Shown: positions 1 through 5,245 of the stretch, in pieces
Layout: the number at the start of each line of letters is the position of its first letter
Position numbering within the stretch: the stretch's first letter is position 1
Source: an uncultured Desulfotignum sp.
GTDB taxonomy: Bacteria > Desulfobacterota > Desulfobacteria > Desulfobacterales > Desulfobacteraceae
Assembly (NCBI GenBank): GCA_937951975.1
Contig: CALGAJ010000361.1
Span: 1 to 5,245, forward strand
DNA length: 5,245 nucleotides
Direction of reading: 5' to 3'
Made by a program: the position numbers and the translations under genes
Notes under the pieces: generated by a model
What the model saw: only the letters and a program-made list of their open reading frames with translations
What the model was told of the DNA's origin: nothing
The model's database searches: none

Positions 1-558
1 GGCGGCAATGGCGATCTGATTGGCCATTTTGGTGTGCTGGCCCGATCCGGCCGGCCCCTGGTACACGATATTTTTTCCCATGACCTCAAGCAGCGGAATC
101 AGTTCAGTGAACACAGCTTTTTCCCCGCCCACCATGATGGACAAGGTGGCGTTTCGGGCACCCAGATCTCCGCCGGATACCGGCGCATCCAGCACCTGGA
201 TGCCTTTTTCCCGGCCCCGGGCTGCCAGGGTCCGGGCCAGTGCCGGCTCCGATGTGGTCATGTCAATAGCCACAGACCCGGCTGCCGCATTTTCCAGAAT
301 CCCGTCCGCATCCAGATAAATCTGTGCCACATCCCGGGGATACCCCACAATGGAGATGATCACATCTGCGTTTTCAGCCAGGTCCCGGACCGTTCCGGCC
401 CACACCGCCCCTTTTTTCACCAGATCATCGGCCTTGGACCGGGTCCGGGTGTAAACGCAGACCTTATAACCGCTGTCCAGAATATGACCGGCCATGCTGT
501 GTCCCATGACCCCCAGGCCGATGAATCCGATGCGCGTGTTCTGGGGTGAAATTTCCAT
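1..558 (-). CDS. NAD(P)-dependent beta-hydroxyacid dehydrogenase (3-hydroxyisobutyrate dehydrogenase / tartronate-semialdehyde reductase family), N-terminal part
   Basis: Reading the minus strand from the ATG at 558-556 gives 186 codons with no stop before the window edge, so the C-terminal third is missing. The frame opens with a Rossmann dinucleotide motif, GFIGLGVMG (residues 11-19). It continues with DMTTSEP (99-105), the substrate-binding DAPVSGG (124-130) and GQHTKMANQ (173-181), in which Lys177 is the expected catalytic lysine. These are the signature blocks of the beta-hydroxyacid dehydrogenases, soluble enzymes that oxidise or reduce 3-hydroxy acids such as 3-hydroxyisobutyrate, or reduce tartronate semialdehyde or succinic semialdehyde. 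TRT after the second beta strand (37-39) sits where NRT occurs in NADP(H)-preferring members, so NADPH is the likelier cofactor (inference). The start is supported by AAGGAG at 569-564, five bases upstream. Full-length members have about 290-300 residues. The exact substrate cannot be assigned. The gene is divergent from the sensor kinase. Confidence 0.93.
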   Translation of the reverse strand, partial: MEISPQNTRIGFIGLGVMGHSMAGHILDSGYKVCVYTRTRSKADDLVKKGAVWAGTVRDLAENADVIISIVGYPRDVAQIYLDADGILENAAAGSVAIDMTTSEPALARTLAARGREKGIQVLDAPVSGGDLGARNATLSIMVGGEKAVFTELIPLLEVMGKNIVYQGPAGSGQHTKMANQIAIAA

Positions 559-563
559 CTGTT

Positions 564-569
564 CTCCTT
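564..569 (-). promoter_or_regulatory. Ribosome-binding site of the dehydrogenase gene
   Basis: AAGGAG on the minus strand lies five bases before the ATG at 558. This near-ideal Shine-Dalgarno fixes the start of the truncated dehydrogenase. Confidence 0.8.
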
Positions 570-606
570 GTCTTCCTGTTCCGGAAAAGTTGAATTTGGA
601 TATATT

Positions 607-644
607 CCCCTTTATACGGGTTTTTCCCCTTGACTGTAAAGGGG
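607..644. repeat. CCCCTTTA inverted repeat with a third half-copy, possible operator
   Basis: CCCCTTTA at 607-614 is matched exactly by its reverse complement TAAAGGGG at 637-644, with 22 bases between. A further CCCCTT at 626-631 repeats the first arm at a 19-base distance. It also forms a tighter hairpin-like pair with AAGGGG at 639-644, with a 7-base loop. The blocks overlap the -10 and -35 elements of the minus-strand promoter and the -35 of the plus-strand one. That is where a repressor or activator of both divergent genes would bind. No regulator family is recognised from the repeat, so the role is inferred from position and symmetry only. Confidence 0.4.
611..640 (-). promoter_or_regulatory. 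Candidate sigma-70-type promoter for the dehydrogenase gene
   Basis: On the minus strand TTTACA (640-635) is followed after 18 bases by TATAAA (616-611). Both are close to the sigma-70 consensus boxes. Transcription would begin around 600-605 and leave a leader of roughly 45 bases before the ATG at 558. The -35 box touches the -35 box of the opposite candidate promoter, and CCCC/GGGG blocks flank both of its elements. Confidence 0.5.
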
Positions 645-659
645 ATTTCAGACTACATA
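630..659 (+). promoter_or_regulatory. Candidate sigma-70-type promoter for the sensor kinase gene
   Basis: TTGACT (630-635) is a good -35 match. After 18 bases comes TACATA (654-659), which is only a weak -10 match. A start near 666 would give a leader of about 40 bases before the kinase ATG at 707. The -35 call is stronger than the -10 call. Confidence 0.38.
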
Positions 660-687
660 TTCAATAGACAGGTCATATAATCATTGC

Positions 688-692
688 AAGGA
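688..692 (+). promoter_or_regulatory. Weak, distant ribosome-binding site of the sensor kinase gene
   Basis: AAGGA at 688-692 lies 14 bases before the ATG at 707, which is further than the usual 5-9 bases. No better site is visible closer to the ATG. No ATG, GTG or TTG in this frame exists between the in-frame TAG at 665-667 and the chosen ATG. The signal peptide also begins directly after this ATG. The start is therefore kept, with low translation initiation expected. Confidence 0.45.
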
Positions 693-706
693 TAATCCCG
701 TTCATC

Positions 707-3700
707 ATGAGCCGTTTATTCCAATTTCTTGAAACCGTCCGCACCTGGGGGGTTCTGATCGGTATTATCTGCGCAGTCTTCCCGGTCCCGGCATCTGCCG
801 GTCCCCAAACCGGGAACTCTGTGCCGATGGTGCGCTCTGCCGCCGAAATCGACTATCCTCCTTTTTCCATTGTGGATGAGTCCGGCCGGGCCGGCGGGTT
901 TTCAGTGGAGCTGCTGCAAGCGTCTCTGGCAGCCATGGGCCATGAAGTCACGTTCCGCACCGGGCCGTGGTCAAAGGTCCGGCAATGGCTGGAAACAGGC
1001 GAGGTCCAGGCCCTTCCCCTGGTGGGCCGCACCCCTGAGCGCGAGGCTCTGTATGATTTCACGTTTCCCTACATGTCGCTGCATGGGGCCATCGTGGTGC
1101 GAAAAGGCACCACCGGGGTCCTGTCTCTGGCGGATTTGAAGGGAGGGCAGGTGGCGGTGATGACCGGCGACAATGCCGAAGAGTTTCTAAGGCGCGAAGA
1201 CCGGGGTCTGGAGATCGTTCCCCGGCCCACCTTTGATCTGGCACTGCGGGAGCTGGCAGAGGGCCGGCATGACGCCGTGTTCATTCAGCGGCTGTTGGCC
1301 CTGCGCCTGATCCAGGAAGGGGGCCTCACCGGCCTGGAAATGATCCGGTTTCCGGAGGAGGCGTTCCGCCAGGATTTCTGTTTTGCGGTGAAAGAAGGAG
1401 ACCGTCAAACCCTGGCCCTGCTCAACGAAGGGCTTTCCCTGGTCATGGCGGACGGCACCTACCGCCGGCTGCATGCCAAATGGTTTGCCGCACTTGAGCT
1501 GCCGTCCGACCGGCCGATTATCGTGGGCGGGGACCATGATTATCCCCCTTTTGAATACCTGGATGAAGACGGCCGTCCGGCCGGGTTCATGGTGGACCTG
1601 ACCCGGGCCATCGCCCAGGAGATGAACATGGACATCCAGATCCGCCTGGGATCCTGGAATGACACGGTCCAGGCCCTGGAAAACGGGGAGATCGACGCGA
1701 TCCAGGGCATTTACTATCTGGATGGACGGGACCGGGTGTTTGACTTTTCTCCGGCCCACATGGTCTCCTATTATGTGGGCGTGACCCGCAGGGACAGGGG
1801 ATCCCCTCCTGAAACGGTTGAGGATCTTGCGGGCAGACGTCTGGCTGCCCAGAAAGGGGATGTGATACTTGATTTTCTGGCGAAAAAAGAGGTGACCCCG
1901 GCGTTGTTTCTGAAGGACACGTTAAAAGAGGTCCTGCAGGCGGTGCAGGACGGGGGAAGTGACTGCGCAGTGGTGCCCCGTGTCAGCGCACTGTATCTGA
2001 TGGAAAAAAACGACTGGCCGGATCTGATTCTGGGGAATACCGGTATTTTTACCGGAAAATACGCCTATGCCGTGAAAAACGGGCAGTCCGCCCTGCTGGC
2101 CCAGTTCAGCGAGGGACTGGCGCTGGTGGAACAGACCGGAGAGTACCATCGCATCCAGGATCAATGGCTGGGGCGGTACCAGGAAAAAACACTGCCCCTG
2201 GTCCGGGCATTGCGCTATCTGGCCATAGTGGTCATTCCCCTGGTTCTCGTGCTGCTGGCAATGGTCTTGTGGTCCTGGACCCTGCGGCGCCGGGTGGCCC
2301 TTAAAACCCGGGAACTGCATGACAGTTCGGAATTCCAGCGTGCCATGATCGCGTGCTCGCCGGTGGCACTGTACAGTGTGGATATGTCCGGTAATGTCAT
2401 TGAATGGAACGACTCAGCCCAGAAGATGTTCGGATGGACTGCGGATGAAGTCATGGGCCAACGGCTGCCCATTGTTCCGGAAGACAGCCGTCATGAGTTC
2501 GAGGAAATGCAGCAGCAGGTGCTGGAAAAAGGGGTGATCACCGGTCTGGAGCGGGTCCGGCGGAAAAAGGACGGCACCTTTCTGGACATCCGCCTCTCAC
2601 TGTCGTCGATCCATGATTTTCAGGGCCGGGTGATGGGCGTGATGGGGGAGGTGGAAGATATCACCCGGGAGAAAAAACAGGAAGCTGCCCGGGAAAAACT
2701 CCAGTCCCAGCTGCTCCAGTCCCAGAAAATGGAATCCGTGGGCCGGCTGGCCGGCGGAGTGGCCCATGATTTCAACAACATGCTCAACGTGATCATCGGG
2801 TATGCGGAGCTGGGACAGCTGAAAATCGAGCCGGACAGTTCGCTGCATGCCGATCTTCAGGAAATCCAGAATGCGGCCCGTCGATCGTCGGACATTACCC
2901 GGCAGCTGCTGGCGTTTGCCCGGAAACAGACTATCCAGCCCAAAGCCCTGGATCTCAACGCCGTGATCGAAGTCTCGCTCAAGATGCTGCGGCGGCTCAT
3001 CGGTGAGAACATCACACTGTTTTGGCATCCAGGTGCGAATTTGTGGTCCGTGTACATGGATGCTTCCCAGGTGGATCAGATTCTGGCCAACCTGCTGGTG
3101 AATGCCAGCGATGCCATCGACGGAATCGGCAAAGTCACCATTGAAACCCGGAACATCCGGGTGGATGAACAATACTGCTCGGTTCATGAAGGATTCATGC
3201 CCGGAGAGTTCGTGATGCTGGCCGTGAGCGACAATGGCAGCGGCATGGACCGCCATACCCGGGAAAACCTGTTCGAGCCGTTTTTCTCCACCAAGCAGAA
3301 AGGCAAAGGCACGGGCCTGGGGCTGGCAACGGTTTACGGCATTGTCAAGCAGAACAACGGATTCATCCATGTCTACAGCGAGCCGGGCAGTGGGGCCACT
3401 TTCAAAATTTATCTGCCCAGCCATGAGGAGGACGCGCAGGCAGCGGTGTTACATGACGAGCTGCCGGTTCCACCCGCCCGGGGCGAGACCCTGCTGGTGG
3501 TGGAAGATGAAAAAGCGATCCTGACCCTGGCTGAAAAAGTGCTGGAGAACCTGGGATATCACGTGATCGCCTCACTGGACCCGGAAGAGGCCCTGGACCG
3601 GATTCAGCGTCATGACGGCGAGGTCCATCTGCTGCTCAGCGATGTGGTCATGCCGAACATGAACGGCCGGGACCTGGCCGAACAGGTCCGGAAACACTAT

Positions 3701-3856
3701 CCGGACATCCGGGTGCTGTACATGTCCGGATATACGGCCAACGTTATCGCCCATCACGGCATTCTGGACACGGGTGTGAATTTTATCCAGAAACCGTTTA
3801 CCGGCCGGGACCTGGCGATCAAGATCCGGACTATCCTGGATGAGGATGCCCGTTAA
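707..3856 (+). CDS. Hybrid sensor histidine kinase with two periplasmic SBP_bac_3-type domains, PAS, HisKA, HATPase and receiver
   Basis: This is a 1049-residue transmembrane sensor that would bind a small ligand outside and phosphorylate itself inside. A signal peptide or first membrane anchor (about 11-31, ending PASA) precedes two tandem Venus-flytrap domains of the amino-acid-binding-protein type, at about 43-263 and 270-491. Each opens with a DYPPF block (49-53; 278-282). Arg112 and Arg341 align with the ligand-carboxylate arginine of such proteins. A single membrane helix (about 502-525) leads to a PAS domain with PAC tail (about 541-655, ending EDITREKK). A short coiled coil then precedes HisKA, with phosphoacceptor His687 in GGVAHDFNNML. 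The ATPase has its N box around NLLVNASDAI (795-804), G1 at DNGSGM (842-847), the F box FEPFFSTK (856-863) and G2 at GKGTGLGLA (866-874). The C-terminal receiver (about 926-1045) has Glu933/Asp934, phosphoacceptor Asp979, Ser1007 and Lys1029. All catalytic residues are present. There is no HPt or DNA-binding output domain, and no response regulator is adjacent, so the phosphate presumably passes to a partner elsewhere. The architecture resembles BvgS/EvgS without their HPt. The ligand is unknown. Confidence 0.95.
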   Translation: MSRLFQFLETVRTWGVLIGIICAVFPVPASAGPQTGNSVPMVRSAAEIDYPPFSIVDESGRAGGFSVELLQASLAAMGHEVTFRTGPWSKVRQWLETGEVQALPLVGRTPEREALYDFTFPYMSLHGAIVVRKGTTGVLSLADLKGGQVAVMTGDNAEEFLRREDRGLEIVPRPTFDLALRELAEGRHDAVFIQRLLALRLIQEGGLTGLEMIRFPEEAFRQDFCFAVKEGDRQTLALLNEGLSLVMADGTYRRLHAKWFAALELPSDRPIIVGGDHDYPPFEYLDEDGRPAGFMVDLTRAIAQEMNMDIQIRLGSWNDTVQALENGEIDAIQGIYYLDGRDRVFDFSPAHMVSYYVGVTRRDRGSPPETVEDLAGRRLAAQKGDVILDFLAKKEVTPALFLKDTLKEVLQAVQDGGSDCAVVPRVSALYLMEKNDWPDLILGNTGIFTGKYAYAVKNGQSALLAQFSEGLALVEQTGEYHRIQDQWLGRYQEKTLPLVRALRYLAIVVIPLVLVLLAMVLWSWTLRRRVALKTRELHDSSEFQRAMIACSPVALYSVDMSGNVIEWNDSAQKMFGWTADEVMGQRLPIVPEDSRHEFEEMQQQVLEKGVITGLERVRRKKDGTFLDIRLSLSSIHDFQGRVMGVMGEVEDITREKKQEAAREKLQSQLLQSQKMESVGRLAGGVAHDFNNMLNVIIGYAELGQLKIEPDSSLHADLQEIQNAARRSSDITRQLLAFARKQTIQPKALDLNAVIEVSLKMLRRLIGENITLFWHPGANLWSVYMDASQVDQILANLLVNASDAIDGIGKVTIETRNIRVDEQYCSVHEGFMPGEFVMLAVSDNGSGMDRHTRENLFEPFFSTKQKGKGTGLGLATVYGIVKQNNGFIHVYSEPGSGATFKIYLPSHEEDAQAAVLHDELPVPPARGETLLVVEDEKAILTLAEKVLENLGYHVIASLDPEEALDRIQRHDGEVHLLLSDVVMPNMNGRDLAEQVRKHYPDIRVLYMSGYTANVIAHHGILDTGVNFIQKPFTGRDLAIKIRTILDEDAR

Positions 3857-3876
3857 CGGATGGCAGGGCGTTTTTT
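3845..3876 (+). terminator. Weak candidate terminator at the end of the kinase gene
   Basis: GCCC (3848-3851) can pair with GGGC (3866-3869), extended outwards by G-U and A-U pairs, and a run of six T follows at 3871-3876. The stem is short and its loop is 14 bases, so it is weak by intrinsic-terminator standards. It would overlap the kinase stop codon and lie inside the 3' end of the convergent permease gene. No comparable signal is seen downstream of the permease on the minus strand. Confidence 0.28.
3850..3859. other. Palindrome with interlocked stop codons of two convergent genes
   Basis: The ten-base palindrome CCGTTAACGG holds the TAA of the kinase (3854-3856, plus strand) and the TAA of the permease (3855-3853, minus strand). 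The genes therefore overlap tail to tail by TTAA, and both end in CGT (Arg) followed by TAA. Nothing separates the two coding regions. Confidence 0.95.
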
Positions 3877-5115
3877 CAGCGTTTCTCGGGTCAGACAGTA
3901 CAGCAGGGCAATACCGGTCAAACAGGCCGCGCACACATGAAACGCCAGGTGAAATGCCGGCAGGGTCAGGGAAGCCCCTGGAAAAAACCGGGTCATCACA
4001 TGGCCCAGACCCTGGAGAAACACAGCCACCCCGGCCATGGTGAAAAAATTGATACCGGTCATGGCCAGGCCGGCATTGGCCCGGGGCACCTGTTCCTTGA
4101 TGTGCGCGTACATGACCTGGCCGGACCCGGAGGTCAGGCCGAATGAGAAAAACACCAGAGACACGATCCACACCCCGGAATCCGGCGTCAGGCGGTTCAT
4201 GCCCAGCAGCAGGCCCACCATGCAGACCATGCCTGGAATGATGATCTTTTTCCGGGCCCCCACCACGGAATCAGACAGCCACCCGCACAAAGGGCACCCC
4301 ACAATCAGGCCGATGCTCATGAGAAACAGGATATTGCCGGCCGTGACCGGGGGCAGTTCCAGCACATGGATGAGAAACGGCCCGGCCCACAGCGCCTGGA
4401 CCGCCGCGTAAATGCCGTACCGGCAGAACGTGGCCAAAGAGATGATCCAGTAGTCTTTCCGGTGAAACAGGTCCCATGCCCGGGCCAGGGTCTCGGACAC
4501 CCGGGGCCGGATATCTTCCGTATCCGGGGTGTCTGCTGCGCCGTTTCCGGTCCGCTCCCGGATCACCGCCAGGAACACCAGCGCCAGAATCAGGGTGAAT
4601 CCGGCAATGATCAGAAAACTGTACCGCCACCCCACCAGCCCCACCAGAAGCACCAGGGGCGTGGCTGCCGCAATGTTTCCCAGGGTCCCCAAAGACACCA
4701 CCATGGCCGACAGCGTGGCAAACTGCCGGGGTTTGAACCACAGAGTCAGCAGTTTCAAGGATCCCATGAAATTGCAGGCCATGCCGATGCCCAGCAAGAC
4801 CCGGCCGAAGGTCAGCCAGGCCGGACTGGTGCCCAGAGCAAAGATCACGGCCCCGGCCACCGACACCAAAGTCAGCGCCACCATGGCAGTCTTGGGGCCC
4901 ACTGTGTCCAGAAAAATGCCCACCGGGATCCGCATGAGCGCAAACGCATAAAAAAACGCGGCTGATATCCGGCTTAAATCCAGGGCGTTCATTCCCATTT
5001 CCTGCATGAGATTGGGAGAGATCACCGCCACCGACGACCGGTAGAACTGGGACATGGCAAACATCACCGCCGTCAGAAGCACGCCGATGAAAAGACAGTT
5101 ACGGGACTGGGTCAT
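3853..5115 (-). CDS. Major facilitator superfamily (MFS) permease, substrate unknown
   Basis: This 420-residue inner-membrane carrier has the usual MFS length and about twelve hydrophobic segments in two halves of six. A polar central loop lies at about 186-221. The loop between helices 2 and 3 carries a degenerate motif A, GIFLDTVGPK (66-75), with Asp70 and Lys75. Its counterpart in the second half is GWLSD followed by GARKK (278-290). RVLLGIG (105-111) resembles motif B in helix 4. The N-terminal FYRSSVAVISPNL (24-36) and the late NAGLAMTGINFF (347-358) are of the type seen in sugar-phosphate or organic-anion permease relatives (COG2271-like). That is too broad to name a substrate. Proton symport is the family norm. 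The ATG at 5115 is directly preceded in frame by TAA (5121-5119), so no upstream start is possible. Met18 or Met21 would destroy helix 1. No Shine-Dalgarno precedes this ATG. It overlaps the stop of a tiny upstream frame (ATGA), suggesting coupled translation. The gene is complete and converges on the kinase with a four-base overlap. Confidence 0.93.
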   Translation of the reverse strand: MTQSRNCLFIGVLLTAVMFAMSQFYRSSVAVISPNLMQEMGMNALDLSRISAAFFYAFALMRIPVGIFLDTVGPKTAMVALTLVSVAGAVIFALGTSPAWLTFGRVLLGIGMACNFMGSLKLLTLWFKPRQFATLSAMVVSLGTLGNIAAATPLVLLVGLVGWRYSFLIIAGFTLILALVFLAVIRERTGNGAADTPDTEDIRPRVSETLARAWDLFHRKDYWIISLATFCRYGIYAAVQALWAGPFLIHVLELPPVTAGNILFLMSIGLIVGCPLCGWLSDSVVGARKKIIIPGMVCMVGLLLGMNRLTPDSGVWIVSLVFFSFGLTSGSGQVMYAHIKEQVPRANAGLAMTGINFFTMAGVAVFLQGLGHVMTRFFPGASLTLPAFHLAFHVCAACLTGIALLYCLTRETLKKRPAIR

Positions 5116-5162
5116 TTTTTAGCAAGATACATTTGCGCATCAGTCATCCCATACCTCTTCAT
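5112..5162 (-). CDS. Possible leader micro-ORF 2, overlapping the permease start by ATGA
   Basis: From the ATG at 5162 this frame encodes 16 residues, MKRYGMTDAQMYLAKK. From its second ATG at 5147 it encodes 11. The second start has AGAGG (5158-5154) at an ideal six-base distance, so it is the more likely one. The stop TGA (5114-5112) overlaps the permease ATG (5115-5113) as ATGA, a common arrangement for translational coupling. The peptide matches nothing I recognise and has no membrane segment. The frame may matter as a ribosome-delivery device rather than for its product. It is too short for coding statistics, so the call rests on the start signal and the overlap. Confidence 0.4.
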   Translation of the reverse strand: MKRYGMTDAQMYLAKK

Positions 5163-5165
5163 GGG
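5148..5165 (-). promoter_or_regulatory. Small RNA hairpin with the micro-ORF 2 ribosome-binding site in its loop
   Basis: On the minus strand CCCAT (5165-5161) can pair with ATGGG (5152-5148) around the eight-base loop GAAGAGGT, which contains AGAGG. The hairpin ends directly before the ATG at 5147. It also covers the stop of micro-ORF 1 and the first ATG of micro-ORF 2. The stem is only five pairs, so it could be marginal in the cell. Confidence 0.3.
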
Positions 5166-5194
5166 AAAAAAGTTCGGTTTTTTGGAGTAACCAT
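5159..5194 (-). CDS. Possible leader micro-ORF 1 with a strong ribosome-binding site
   Basis: This frame encodes MVTPKNRTFFP (11 residues) from the ATG at 5194. It has the best Shine-Dalgarno in the right-hand gap (AGGAG, 5204-5200, five bases upstream). The stop TGA (5161-5159) overlaps the first ATG of micro-ORF 2 (5162-5160) as ATGA. Ribosomes loading here would end exactly where the next frame begins. There is no run of identical amino-acid codons of the kind typical of classical attenuators. The product is unrecognised, and it may be a leader peptide or only a by-product of a loading site. Confidence 0.4.
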   Translation of the reverse strand: MVTPKNRTFFP

Positions 5195-5199
5195 TTTAT

Positions 5200-5204
5200 C
5201 TCCT
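5200..5204 (-). promoter_or_regulatory. Strong Shine-Dalgarno at the head of the permease leader
   Basis: AGGAG on the minus strand lies five bases before the ATG at 5194. It is the strongest ribosome-binding site upstream of the permease, yet lies about 85 bases from the permease ATG. It therefore serves the first micro-ORF rather than the permease directly. Confidence 0.6.
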
Positions 5205-5245
5205 GATTTTTTCAAAAATTGTTGGCATTTATGAATACAATCTAC

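Noticed and set aside
34..549. 171-codon plus-strand frame at the left end
   Set aside because: The opposite strand carries a convincing dehydrogenase with all signature motifs and a good ribosome-binding site. The plus-strand frame has none of these.
579..586. Eight-base palindrome TTCCGGAA in the divergent gap
   Set aside because: It is short, lies between the dehydrogenase promoter and its ribosome-binding site, and has no second copy nearby to suggest an operator.
1187..1759. 190-codon minus-strand frame opposite the periplasmic domains
   Set aside because: It is a shadow of the kinase frame, with proline- and glycine-rich low-information sequence and no family motif.
2597..3424. Long 275-codon minus-strand reading frame antisense to the kinase core
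   Set aside because: It lies entirely opposite the conserved HisKA/HATPase coding sequence. Its translation shows no recognisable domain, and such antisense frames are usual in GC-rich genes with strong third-position bias.
4366..4965. 199-codon plus-strand frame opposite the permease
   Set aside because: Its composition (Gln, His, Gly, Arg and Pro rich) is typical of an antisense reading of a membrane-protein gene, and no motif is visible.
5165..5184. A6 / T6 inverted repeat around a six-base loop upstream of the permease
   Set aside because: The stem is made only of A-T pairs and would be too weak for an intrinsic terminator. It also falls inside micro-ORF 1.
5196..5228. Ten-codon minus-strand frame MPTIFEKIRR ending one base before micro-ORF 1, resembling the N-terminus of histidine-triad (HIT) proteins
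   Set aside because: The likeness covers only about eight residues. There is no Shine-Dalgarno, and the sequence after the stop does not continue as a HIT protein in any frame, so chance is the simpler explanation.

Overview
The window holds three protein genes in the order reverse, forward, reverse. (1) The N-terminal 186 codons of a beta-hydroxyacid dehydrogenase (3-hydroxyisobutyrate dehydrogenase / tartronate-semialdehyde reductase family) run off the left edge on the minus strand. (2) A 1049-residue membrane-bound hybrid sensor histidine kinase lies on the plus strand at 707-3856. (3) A 420-residue major facilitator superfamily (MFS) permease lies on the minus strand at 3853-5115.

The coding sequence is GC-rich, while the two gene starts sit in AT-rich gaps. 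This composition, together with a tandem periplasmic-binding-domain kinase ending in a bare receiver, is reminiscent of marine or sediment Desulfobacterota (Desulfobacteraceae-like). That is an impression from style and architecture, not a proof. No phage, transposon, CRISPR array, rRNA or tRNA was seen.

Layout: the dehydrogenase and the kinase are divergent across a 148-bp gap (559-706). Two candidate sigma-70-type promoters point outwards there and share one base at their -35 boxes. CCCCTTTA-type repeats lie on top of both, so one bound protein could control both directions. The kinase and permease genes converge, and their stop codons interlock in a four-base TTAA inside a ten-base palindrome. 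No intergenic DNA is left between them, so any terminator must lie inside the opposite gene.

Upstream of the permease (5116-5245) there is no usable Shine-Dalgarno at the permease ATG. Instead there is a chain of tiny reading frames. A strong ribosome-binding site opens an 11-codon frame, whose stop overlaps (ATGA) a frame of 16 or 11 codons, whose stop in turn overlaps (ATGA) the permease start. This is the most unusual structure in the window and suggests translational coupling through leader peptides.

Functionally, a sensor for a small periplasmic ligand, a membrane carrier and an NAD(P)-dependent hydroxyacid dehydrogenase would fit sensing, uptake and metabolism of a small carboxylate. 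The sequence does not show a substrate, and the link rests on adjacency only. No wholly new system is evident. The kinase, permease and dehydrogenase all belong to well-known families.
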